DNA of 64,000 bases from Steroidobacteraceae bacterium (GTDB lineage Bacteria; Pseudomonadota; Gammaproteobacteria; Steroidobacterales; Steroidobacteraceae): contig JANWJS010000021.1 of NCBI GenBank assembly GCA_025451845.1, positions 1-64,000 on the forward strand. The letters are read 5' to 3'. The notes under the pieces are model-generated. The model was not told the DNA's origin and did no database searches. It saw nothing but the letters and a program-made list of their open reading frames with translations. A program made the translations under genes and the position numbers. The number at the start of each line of letters is the position of its first letter. The stretch's first letter is position 1. Of this stretch, positions 55,725 through 64,000 are shown in pieces.

Positions 55725-55929
55725 AGCTCTGAGGCCGCTTTCGATGCAACCGCCTCACTCTATCATGCGGTTCTCTCCAGATTCCCCGCGCGGCGGCGCT
55801 GCATCCGCCGTTCGTCGCCGGGATTCCACTGCTCGCCGCAACGGTCATGCGATTGAGCCGTGAGCCCGCCGCCTTGGATCTGCGCAAGTCCACGGCTGCG
55901 CTGCCGGCCGCAACCGTTACACTAAGAAG

Positions 55930-56556
55930 ATGTGGATGAGTTGTCGTGGAATGACGGCGGGCGCCGTCACGGCCCTTGCCGCCACGCTGGCGGTTGCGAG
56001 TGTTCCGGCGCCGGCACAGCAGCCGCCGGCGGCGCAGCAATCAGTGCTGGGCGCCGGTTTGCCATCGGTTTCGCTGGGCGGGCCTTGCCTACGGTCCGGC
56101 AAAGCATACTTGCGCGCCCGCATCCGCGGGGCAGTGCGGCTCGACGTCGACCTGCATGGACCGGGATTGGCTTGCGAGGGCGGACCACGCCTCGACGGTA
56201 GCGGAATCCGCATGGGCTTCGAGGGACGAGTGGGCGTGGGTCCCCGAAGACGGCGGATACGCATCGTTTTCGGCATCGACGGTGCGAAGGAAGATCGGGC
56301 CGGGCGCGAGCTGCCGACCAACCTGACGGTGTTCTTCGAGGGCGAGAAGCTGCTCTTCGCGACGCAGGGCGATGACAACTGCACGGTGGATCGTCTGACA
56401 CAGCAGCCTATCGTCGCCAACGGAAGCCGCACTCACACGTACCGAATAGTGGCGCACGGCTTCTGCATCGCGCCCGCCAACAACCTGGGCGGCGATCGGC
56501 GCATTCTGGTGACCACCTTCGATTTTGCCGGGCGTGCGGATTTCAATAACAGATGA
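55930..56556 (+). CDS. Secreted hypothetical protein
   Basis: Signal peptide AVTALAATLAVASVPAPAQ; cysteine-containing beta-rich domain. Confidence 0.6.
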   Translation: MWMSCRGMTAGAVTALAATLAVASVPAPAQQPPAAQQSVLGAGLPSVSLGGPCLRSGKAYLRARIRGAVRLDVDLHGPGLACEGGPRLDGSGIRMGFEGRVGVGPRRRRIRIVFGIDGAKEDRAGRELPTNLTVFFEGEKLLFATQGDDNCTVDRLTQQPIVANGSRTHTYRIVAHGFCIAPANNLGGDRRILVTTFDFAGRADFNNR

Positions 56557-56575
56557 GAGACGAGGTTATCGGCCC

Positions 56576-57121
56576 GTGAAGAGTCACTCGCGCCCCGCGC
56601 ATTTGCCCACAATCCGCCTGACAATGGGCCTGATGCTCGCCTGTGCGCTCGCGTCTGTCTGTCTGGCACAGACTGCCCCGATCGAGATCCTGACGCACTT
56701 TCCGCGCACGACCCTCGAAATCGTGGCGCGCGGCCATCGGGACCACTTCGAAATCTGGATCGCCGACACGCCGCAGCGGCAGGAGCAGGGTCTCATGTTC
56801 GTGCGCGACCTGCCGGCCAGCCAGGGCATGCTCTTTCCGCAGGGCGCGCCGCAGGTGGCGCACTTCTGGATGAAAAACACCTACATCCCCCTCGACCTGG
56901 TGTTTGTCGGCAAGAATCGGCGGGTCGCGAAGATCATCGCCAACGCGCGTCCGTTCTCGCTGGACCTCCTGTCCTCAGACGTACCCGTCATCGCCGTTCT
57001 CGAGATACGCGGCGGCGAGGCGCGTGAGCTCGGGATCGGGGTCGGCGATCGCGTGAGCTGGAAAGCTCGGCAGCGGCCTCATAATCTGGCTCCAAAGCTG
57101 CGCCCAAACCTGGCTCCATAG
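56576..57121 (+). CDS. DUF192-family secreted protein
   Basis: FEIWIADTPQRQEQGLMFVRDLPASQGMLFPQGAPQVAHFWMKNTYIPLDLVFVG. Confidence 0.9.
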   Translation: MKSHSRPAHLPTIRLTMGLMLACALASVCLAQTAPIEILTHFPRTTLEIVARGHRDHFEIWIADTPQRQEQGLMFVRDLPASQGMLFPQGAPQVAHFWMKNTYIPLDLVFVGKNRRVAKIIANARPFSLDLLSSDVPVIAVLEIRGGEARELGIGVGDRVSWKARQRPHNLAPKLRPNLAP

Positions 57122-57250
57122 CGCTCCGCTCCCACCCGCGCTCCACGTTGCATAGCAACAACGCGAGCATTCCCGACTGCTCTGCAGCGGTCCCTTAGCA
57201 GCCGCAAACGCCGGTTTCGAGGCCTGCGGAGCTGCAATCCCTCCCCGGCC

Positions 57251-57436
57251 GTTGCTTTTTTGCAAAAAAAGAGCGGGTGCGGAGGGGTAGCGCGCTAGCT
57301 AGAATCCGACCCCGCAAATCCAGCCGGCGGCATGATTATGTCTACTGTCAGTGTCATTTGTTGTATGGACGCGACATCTGCTCTGTCCGCCTAAACGAGC
57401 AATCGATCCGCCGCTCTGTTGCTTTTTTACAAAAAA
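57251..57436. repeat. Pair of near-identical palindromic AT-rich motifs GTTGCTTTTTT(G/A)CAAAAAA at 57251-57270 and 57418-57436
   Basis: Direct reading of both copies, 167 bp apart, upstream of a TonB receptor gene. Confidence 0.85.
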
Positions 57437-57607
57437 GTATCTCCTTACAGCGACACGCTGCTAAGATCCGCGCCACGCAGACGCGCCTCGGGCTTGGCCT
57501 GGGACGCAAGAATCCGCAACCCTTAGACAAAGCCGGCTCAGCCTCCGCCAGGAGACCCCGGCAATACTCTGAGGCGGCCGAGAAAGCCGCCCGATAGGAG
57601 ACTTTGG

Positions 57608-60586
57608 ATGAGAACGAACCGTGAACTGGCGCTCGCCGTCAAGCGGGCTCTTGCAACCGGCACCATAGCGCTCTGCGGCGCTGGCGCCATGGTCGCATAC
57701 GCACAACCGGCCACCACCGCCCAGGCAACCGTCCCGCAGGCTACGGCCGCGAAGGCAACCACCCAGCGCGCGACCACTGCGAAGAAGCCCATCCTCCTCG
57801 CACAGGCCACCACGGCAGAGTCGAGCACGGCGGCAGCGCCGGCCACCGTCGCCGCTCCGCAGCTTCAGACCGTCATCGTCACCGGCTCCCTGATCGCGAG
57901 ACCGGCGGCCGAGACCGCCGAAGCCATTACGATCCTGAAGGCGGATGTCCTCAAGAATCAAGGCATCACGAATATCGAGCAGGCGCTCAATACCGTCACG
58001 TCCAACACACCGTCGGTCAACATCTCCTCGGCCATCGGAAGCTTTTCCGGAGGCGGCACATATGCCAACCTGCGCAACCTCGGCCAATCGCGCACCCTGG
58101 TGCTCCTAGACGGCCAGCGGCTGGCCCCCAATGCCTTCAGCGGCAACGCGGTCGACCTGGGCGGTATTCCGTTCTCGGCCATCGACGGTGTCGAGGTGTT
58201 GCGCGAAGGCGCCTCGGCGCTTTACGGCTCGGACGCAATCGCAGGCGTGATCAACTTCAAGACCAAGAGGAATTATCAGGGGCTTCAGCTCCAGGGCAAT
58301 TTCGACCACCCGCAGGAGCACGGCGGCGGCTCGATCGAGGGCGATATCGCCTTCGGACACGGGGACCTGGTCAGCGACGGCTATAACTTCATGATCACGG
58401 GAAGTTTCCAGCACCAGCAGGAAATCCAGGCGACGTGGCGCAAGTTTTCGGCCCAGGGTTATGATCCCGCGCGCGGCGTGACCAATACGAACGATCCGGG
58501 AACGTGGCCGGGCACATTCGTCGACTCGGTGGGCAACTTCTGGCAGCCGAACTATCCGACCTGCCCAGGCAATCCCTTCCTGGAAATCGATCCCAATAAT
58601 CTCGGCAACACCTGCGCCTACCGGTATTCCGCCGCGACGGATGATATCCCGGACTCCAAGGAAACCTCGGGGCTGGCGTCCTTCACCAAGGCGCTGCCGG
58701 CTAACAACACCCTGCAGCTGCAGTACTTCTATACCCGCTCCGAACTGACCGCCTGGTCCGGTCCGATGTTCTATGCGCTGCCGATCAGCGATACCAACCC
58801 GTACATCCCGGCACCCTCCGCGTTGACCTGTGAGGCTGGCTGTACGGTGGACGGGTCGGCGACCGGGGCACCGACGGCGACGCCCATTATGGCCGGCGGC
58901 TACACTGCCATCTGGAGCGATCCCCTCAACAACCGCTACACCGGCAACATCAACACCGAGCAGCGTGCGCTGTTGACCTTCGCCGGCAGCAACGCGGGTT
59001 GGGACTACGCCGTGTCTGGCAACTACAGCCAGAACAAGAACAACAACAACAACGTCTCGAACTTCCCGGATGAGACCGTGCTCGCGCCCACGGGCGCCAA
59101 AAAGCCCACTTTTGGGGCCCCGGGCGTCCCGGGCGTCCTGAGCGACCTGATCAATCCCTTCGGTCCCCAGAGCGCCGCAGGACAGGCTTTGATCAACCAG
59201 TCGTATATCGCCGGTACCTACCTGCTGGGCGAAGACAAGCGGTGGAGCATCGACGGCCATGCCAGCCACGAGCTGGGCGATGCCTTTAACGCAGGCACTC
59301 CGGCGACCGTGGCGCTCGGCGTCAGTGTGGGAGGCGAGCACTTCCAGTCCGACACCTCCCTCTACAACGACATCACCAGCGCCGCAACGGGGCTTTCGGA
59401 CAGTGCGATCTCCAAGAGCCGCCAATTCCAGGCGGCGTTCCTCGAGGTGGACGTCCCGATGGCGAAGAACGTCGACCTCGACGTCTCGGATCGTGAGGAC
59501 CGGTACAGCGATTTCGGCAGGACCAACAACGCGAAACTGTCGGTGCGCTATCAGCCCGCCAGTTTCCTGACCTTCAGGGGAACAGCCTCCACCGGCTTCC
59601 GGGCGCCCACACTCAACGAGCTGTATGCGTCGAATGCCATTGCAGCTTCGACCAGCGGCACCATGGGACAGGGGAACCCGGACTGCCCGCCCGCAAGCGG
59701 GGCCCACGCGATTGCACCGTTCACCGACGCGACCTGCACGACCCAGGGACTGGGCATCACCGGCGGAAATTCCAACCTGACGCCTGAGACATCGCAGAAC
59801 TTCGATTTCGGCATCATCATCTCGCCGATCCGCAACCTGGGCATCACGCTGGACTACTACCGGATCCTGCTCAAGAACACGATCGGATCAATCCCCGCAT
59901 CGGCGATGTACGCTAATCCGGGCGAGTTTACGAAGTACTACGTGCTGGCCACTGGCTCGAACCCTGCTACCGGGGTGCCCTACCCATCGCTCACGCCGTC
60001 GGTAGATTCGGCCACGAGTTGTATTCCCTTCTCCAAGCCGAGCTGCGGATATCTCGTTCTGACCAATCAGAATACCGGCAGGAGCACGACGGACGGGATC
60101 GACTTGAGCATCCTGTACTCTCAGCACACGCCGATTGGAACGTTCCACGAGGACCTGGAAGGGACCGCGGTCACGAAGTTCGAAGCGCAGCAGTACAACG
60201 GCGGCCCGGAGCGCAACCTGGTCGGTTGGTTCAACCACCTTCCGCCGTCGTATCGGTGGGAGCATGACCTGCGGCTGGATTGGACGAGCCCGGAGGGCAT
60301 GTGGGGCGGCGGGCTCTCCAACCGCTTCTACTCGACCTACATCGACCAGTTCAAAGATGGCAACGGCAAGCCGCGGATCGTGGGCAGCTATTCGCTCGTG
60401 GATGGTTACGTGAGCGTCAAGCCGATTCACAGTCTGACGGTGTTGTTCGGTATCAAGAACATCCTCGACAGGAGTCCGCCGTTCACCAACGCATCGCAGA
60501 ACAACTTTACGGCGGGGTACAACTCGCTGGTGGTTGACCCCCTGATGCGGAACTTCTATGTCAACGTGAAGTACGACATCTACTAA
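57608..60586 (+). CDS. TonB-dependent receptor with Ala/Thr-rich N-terminal leader segment
   Basis: LQTVIVTGSLIARPAAETAEAITILKADVL plug; REGASALYGSDAIAGVINFKTKR; C-terminal VNVKYDIY. Confidence 0.95.
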   Translation: MRTNRELALAVKRALATGTIALCGAGAMVAYAQPATTAQATVPQATAAKATTQRATTAKKPILLAQATTAESSTAAAPATVAAPQLQTVIVTGSLIARPAAETAEAITILKADVLKNQGITNIEQALNTVTSNTPSVNISSAIGSFSGGGTYANLRNLGQSRTLVLLDGQRLAPNAFSGNAVDLGGIPFSAIDGVEVLREGASALYGSDAIAGVINFKTKRNYQGLQLQGNFDHPQEHGGGSIEGDIAFGHGDLVSDGYNFMITGSFQHQQEIQATWRKFSAQGYDPARGVTNTNDPGTWPGTFVDSVGNFWQPNYPTCPGNPFLEIDPNNLGNTCAYRYSAATDDIPDSKETSGLASFTKALPANNTLQLQYFYTRSELTAWSGPMFYALPISDTNPYIPAPSALTCEAGCTVDGSATGAPTATPIMAGGYTAIWSDPLNNRYTGNINTEQRALLTFAGSNAGWDYAVSGNYSQNKNNNNNVSNFPDETVLAPTGAKKPTFGAPGVPGVLSDLINPFGPQSAAGQALINQSYIAGTYLLGEDKRWSIDGHASHELGDAFNAGTPATVALGVSVGGEHFQSDTSLYNDITSAATGLSDSAISKSRQFQAAFLEVDVPMAKNVDLDVSDREDRYSDFGRTNNAKLSVRYQPASFLTFRGTASTGFRAPTLNELYASNAIAASTSGTMGQGNPDCPPASGAHAIAPFTDATCTTQGLGITGGNSNLTPETSQNFDFGIIISPIRNLGITLDYYRILLKNTIGSIPASAMYANPGEFTKYYVLATGSNPATGVPYPSLTPSVDSATSCIPFSKPSCGYLVLTNQNTGRSTTDGIDLSILYSQHTPIGTFHEDLEGTAVTKFEAQQYNGGPERNLVGWFNHLPPSYRWEHDLRLDWTSPEGMWGGGLSNRFYSTYIDQFKDGNGKPRIVGSYSLVDGYVSVKPIHSLTVLFGIKNILDRSPPFTNASQNNFTAGYNSLVVDPLMRNFYVNVKYDIY

Positions 60587-60610
60587 AGCCCTTCGCGAAA
60601 GTTGATTTGA

Positions 60611-60638
60611 AGCCCCGCCTCGCGCGGGGCTTTTTTTT
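60611..60638 (+). terminator. Rho-independent terminator
   Basis: aGCCCCGCctcgcGCGGGGCtttttttt. Confidence 0.9.
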
Positions 60639-60841
60639 GGCACTCTTTCGTATGGCCGGCAGGTGCGGCCGCCATTGTGGCTGCAGTTCGTCCTTCCAGC
60701 CGCACCATTCATCGCAACGCCGTGCGCCGCTGGCCGACCAGTTCGGACTGTACTGCCACCAGCCATGGCATACTCCGCGGCCATCGCGCGCGCGGCGGCC
60801 CCGAGGTCGGCGCAAGAACAGCTTCGAGGGAGGAGCATTTC

Positions 60842-62431
60842 GTGAAACGCCTTGTTCCCCTGCCCTGCGCGTACATTGCCGCAGGCGTGCTCTGTTGCCT
60901 TACGTACGTGTCCGCCGCGGCCGGCTACGACACGGTCTGCAGGTCAGCCGCTGAAGAATCCGCAGACCTGGCGGCGCAGCGGGTCACCTCCCAAACCCTG
61001 GTCGCCGACTATAGGGCGCGGATCGCAGCGCACGACGGGCAGATCCATGCCGTCATCGGCTTGAACCCACAAGCTACGGCGCAAGCGCGCGCCTCGGATG
61101 CGCGCCGGGCGAGCGGCAAGGCACGGGGACCCGTGGATGGGCTCCCCATCCTGGTCAAGGACAACATCGGCATCGCCGGCCTGCCGACCACCGCCGGCTC
61201 GCTCGCGCTTGCAGAGAACGTGCGCGGCGTGAGCGCCACGGTCGTGCAGAATGTGACTCGCGCCGGCGCCGTGATCCTCGGCCGGACCAATCTGTCGGAG
61301 TGGGCGAACATCCGCTCGGAGCACTCGAGCAGCGGCTGGAGCGGGGTGGGTGGGCTCACGCGCAATCCCTACATGCTGGATCGCACGGCGTGCGGGTCGA
61401 GCTCCGGATCCGCGGCCGCGGTGGCGGCGGGAATGGCGGCCGCCGCCATGGGAACGGAGACGGATGGCTCGATCAGCTGCCCGTCTTCCATGAACGGCCT
61501 GGTGGGACTGAAGCCGACAGTGGGACTCGTCTCCCGGAACGGCATCGTGCCGATCAGCCATACGCAGGACACGGCGGGACCCATTACCCACACGGTGCGC
61601 GACGCGGCGATACTTCTGACCGCAATGGCTGGGAGCGATCCCGCCGACCCGGCCACGGCGAGCGCAGATGGGCATCGCATCGACTACACCACCGCGCTCA
61701 ACCCGCATGCGCTCAAAGGGGTCCGCCTGGGCGTGGCGCGGTTCCTGGCCAAGGGCTTCACGCCTGAAACCCTCGGCGTATTCAACCGCGCGCTTGCCGT
61801 GCTCCAGGCGCAGGGCGCCACGCTGGTGGACGTCAAGGATTACGACATGGCGAAGATCGGCAAGCACGAGAACCTGGTGCTGTCGACTGAGCTCAAGGCT
61901 GACCTCAACGCATACCTCGCCGGGTCGCCGCCCGCAGTGAAGACCCGAACGCTCGCGCAGCTCATCGCTTTCGACGATGCGCATCCGGAGGAAATGACCT
62001 GGTTCGGCCAAGGCTATTTCGTCAAAGCGGAGCGCACCAAGGGTCTGCAGGACCCCGCCTATGTCAAGGCACGCGCCACCAATCTGCGGCTCGCCGGGCC
62101 GGACGGGATCGATCGGCTGTTGCGCGAGCATAGGATTGTCGCCCTGATCTCCCCCACCACGAGTCCCGCCTGGGTGATCGACCTGGTGAACGGTGACTCC
62201 GGGGGCGCGAGTGACAGCAGCTTGCCGGCGATCGCCGCGTATCCTTACATCACCGTGCCCATGGGGGAAGTCCACGGACTGCCTGTGGGACTCTCTTTCA
62301 TAGGACCGAAATGGTCGGAGGCTCGGTTGCTCGGTCTCGCATATGGCTACGAGCAGGCGAGCCATGCAGCTCGTCAGCCCGCGTTTGCTGCGGACGCGCT
62401 GCATCCGCGGGCCGCTGAATCCTGCCAGTGA
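60842..62431 (+). CDS. Secreted amidase (amidase-signature family)
   Basis: PILVKDNIGIAGLPTTAGS; CGSSSGSAAAVAAGMAAAAMGTETDGSISCPSSMNGLVGLKPT; signal peptide. Confidence 0.93.
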   Translation: MKRLVPLPCAYIAAGVLCCLTYVSAAAGYDTVCRSAAEESADLAAQRVTSQTLVADYRARIAAHDGQIHAVIGLNPQATAQARASDARRASGKARGPVDGLPILVKDNIGIAGLPTTAGSLALAENVRGVSATVVQNVTRAGAVILGRTNLSEWANIRSEHSSSGWSGVGGLTRNPYMLDRTACGSSSGSAAAVAAGMAAAAMGTETDGSISCPSSMNGLVGLKPTVGLVSRNGIVPISHTQDTAGPITHTVRDAAILLTAMAGSDPADPATASADGHRIDYTTALNPHALKGVRLGVARFLAKGFTPETLGVFNRALAVLQAQGATLVDVKDYDMAKIGKHENLVLSTELKADLNAYLAGSPPAVKTRTLAQLIAFDDAHPEEMTWFGQGYFVKAERTKGLQDPAYVKARATNLRLAGPDGIDRLLREHRIVALISPTTSPAWVIDLVNGDSGGASDSSLPAIAAYPYITVPMGEVHGLPVGLSFIGPKWSEARLLGLAYGYEQASHAARQPAFAADALHPRAAESCQ

Positions 62432-62627
62432 TGGCGAAGCCCTGACACCGGCCGGCATCGGCTCAGCCGGTCAGCGGGATGCGCCGGCTCGGGTCGTAGG
62501 CATGCGGCGCGACGCCGAGCTGCGCGTGGCGGAAATGGGATGAAGAGAGGGAGGCAGGCGGCAGGATGGATTCGGAGTCGGACGTGCCGAGCGTAGTCTT
62601 ATGCCTCAGAAAAAGGGGGAGTACTGC

Positions 62628-64000
62628 ATGACGCCGAGGCACCTCGATATTTCCTGCCGCGAAAGCACCATTCTGGGCGCGCTGGCGGCGCTGCTATTGA
62701 CCACCAGCGCGGCTGGGAGCGGACGTGCCATGACGGCACTGGACTACGCGGGCGCGGAGCGCTTCATGCCCTACAACACGGAGCCGCTCGTCGATCATGC
62801 CGTCCAGAAGGTGCACTGGCTTGATGACCGGCGCTTCTGGTACGTCGATCACGATTCCGGCGGCGATCGGTACCGGTTGATGACTGCCGCCACCGGCCGT
62901 GTCAGCCCCGTGTTCGATCAGCCGAAGCTTGCCGCCGCGCTCGGCAAGGTGACGGCTGAGCCGGTCGCCGCGACCAAGCTCGCGATCGATGCGATCGACA
63001 TCAGGAGCGCCGGCCGGTTTGAGATCACCCGCGACGGGAAGGTCTACCTGTGCGACCTGACCGGGGCCGGCCATTGCGCCGACAAAGCGAGCGTTATCAA
63101 GACCGGGAAGGAGCCGGGGATCGCCTCGCCGAATGGCAAGCTCGAGGCCTTCCTCCGCGACTGGAACCTTTGGGTACGCAACGTGGCGACGGGCAAGGAG
63201 ACTCAGCTCACCTTCGACGGCAAGAAGGACTTCGGCTATGCGACCGACAACGCGGGCTGGCGGCAATCCGACAAGCCCGTGCTCAACTGGTCGCCGGACT
63301 CGAGCGAGATCGCCACTTATCAGCAGGATCAGCGCCAGGTAGGAGACATGGACCTCGTGAGTACGCGGATCGGACACCCCGAGCTCAAACAATGGAAATA
63401 TCCCCTGCCCGGGGATACGCACATTTTCATGATGGAGCCCGTAGTCGTCGTTGTCGCCACCCGCCAGGTGGTGCGGCTGAAGCTCCCTCCCCAGCAGCGC
63501 ATCTCGAGCCTCTGCGATGACATCACCTGCAAGTCCGATGGCAGTTGGGATGATGCCAAGTGGGCTCCCGACGGCAAGACCCTCGCACTGGTGAGCACCT
63601 CGCGGGACCGCATGCACGAATGGTTTCAAATCGCCGACGCCCGTACCGGCGCGGTGCGGACTGCCTTCGAGGACAGCGCCCCCAGCTACTACCGCAGCGG
63701 CATCGACGCGGTGAGCTGGCGCTATCTGCCCAGCTCGGACCAGGCGATCTGGTACAGCGAGCGCACCAACTGGGGCAACCTCTATCTCTACGATCTGAAG
63801 ACCGGCAAGCTGGAGCACTCCATCACGACGGGTGAAGGCGATGTGACGGAAGTTCTGCACGTCGATAGCAAGACGCGAACGGTGTGGTTCCGCGCGGTTG
63901 GGCGCACACCGGGTGTCAACCCGTATTACCAACAGCTGTGGAGCGCCAGCCTGGATGGAGGCAAGGCCAAGCTGCTGACGCCTGAGCCGTGCGATCACGC
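62628..64000 (+). CDS. S9 peptidase, DPP-IV N-terminal beta-propeller region; 3' end outside the window
   Basis: Open frame from ATG 62628 to the window end (not in ORF track): ...RRFWYVDHDSGGDRYRLM...DNAGWRQSDKPVLNWSPDSSEIATYQQDQR... Confidence 0.85.
   Translation, partial: MTPRHLDISCRESTILGALAALLLTTSAAGSGRAMTALDYAGAERFMPYNTEPLVDHAVQKVHWLDDRRFWYVDHDSGGDRYRLMTAATGRVSPVFDQPKLAAALGKVTAEPVAATKLAIDAIDIRSAGRFEITRDGKVYLCDLTGAGHCADKASVIKTGKEPGIASPNGKLEAFLRDWNLWVRNVATGKETQLTFDGKKDFGYATDNAGWRQSDKPVLNWSPDSSEIATYQQDQRQVGDMDLVSTRIGHPELKQWKYPLPGDTHIFMMEPVVVVVATRQVVRLKLPPQQRISSLCDDITCKSDGSWDDAKWAPDGKTLALVSTSRDRMHEWFQIADARTGAVRTAFEDSAPSYYRSGIDAVSWRYLPSSDQAIWYSERTNWGNLYLYDLKTGKLEHSITTGEGDVTEVLHVDSKTRTVWFRAVGRTPGVNPYYQQLWSASLDGGKAKLLTPEPCDH

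Noticed and set aside
57060-57120. Short duplication at the DUF192 C-terminus (NLAPKLRPNLAP)
   Set aside because: Too short to be meaningful.
58106-59707. 533-aa minus-strand ORF
   Set aside because: Antisense to the TonB receptor gene.
62694-63998. 434-aa minus-strand ORF
   Set aside because: Antisense to the DPP-IV-like gene, whose open frame on the plus strand runs off the window.

Overview
GC-rich (by eye), gene-dense chromosomal window, probably gammaproteobacterial (rho-trxA/rhlB, fis-purH-purD, plsB, ttcA and speA are consistent with this; inferred from content only). Most genes are ordinary housekeeping or metabolism: purine synthesis, Rho/thioredoxin/RhlB, PlsB, GreB, polyamine synthesis (homospermidine synthase and SpeA), a UvrD-like helicase, TtcA, an M32 carboxypeptidase, a glycogen/alpha-glucan cluster (glgA, malQ, GH57, glgC, glgP), two TonB-dependent receptors, an amidase, and a DPP-IV-like peptidase cut by the right edge. 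I found no rRNA, tRNA, CRISPR array or transposase. The main non-routine signals are: (1) a dispersed family of intergenic two-hairpin palindromic elements, about 80-120 bp, at about 12 loci between 4.3 and 44.8 kb. Several start at a gene's stop codon, some are tandem with an 82-83 bp period, stems show compensatory changes, and two overlap the 5' ends of genes; (2) a clear class-I cyclic-di-GMP (GEMM-I) riboswitch upstream of a secreted Ig/FN3-like protein; (3) an orphan contractile tail-sheath homologue upstream of a TPR/beta-barrel plus GT2 glycosyltransferase pair; (4) a dual-specificity-phosphatase/ADP-ribosylglycohydrolase fusion; (5) a translationally coupled zincin-like protein and ATP-grasp ligase; (6) Rho with a hydrophilic N-terminal extension; (7) an 18-bp coding tandem repeat at the left edge. 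Domain names come from reading the supplied translations; no searches were run.
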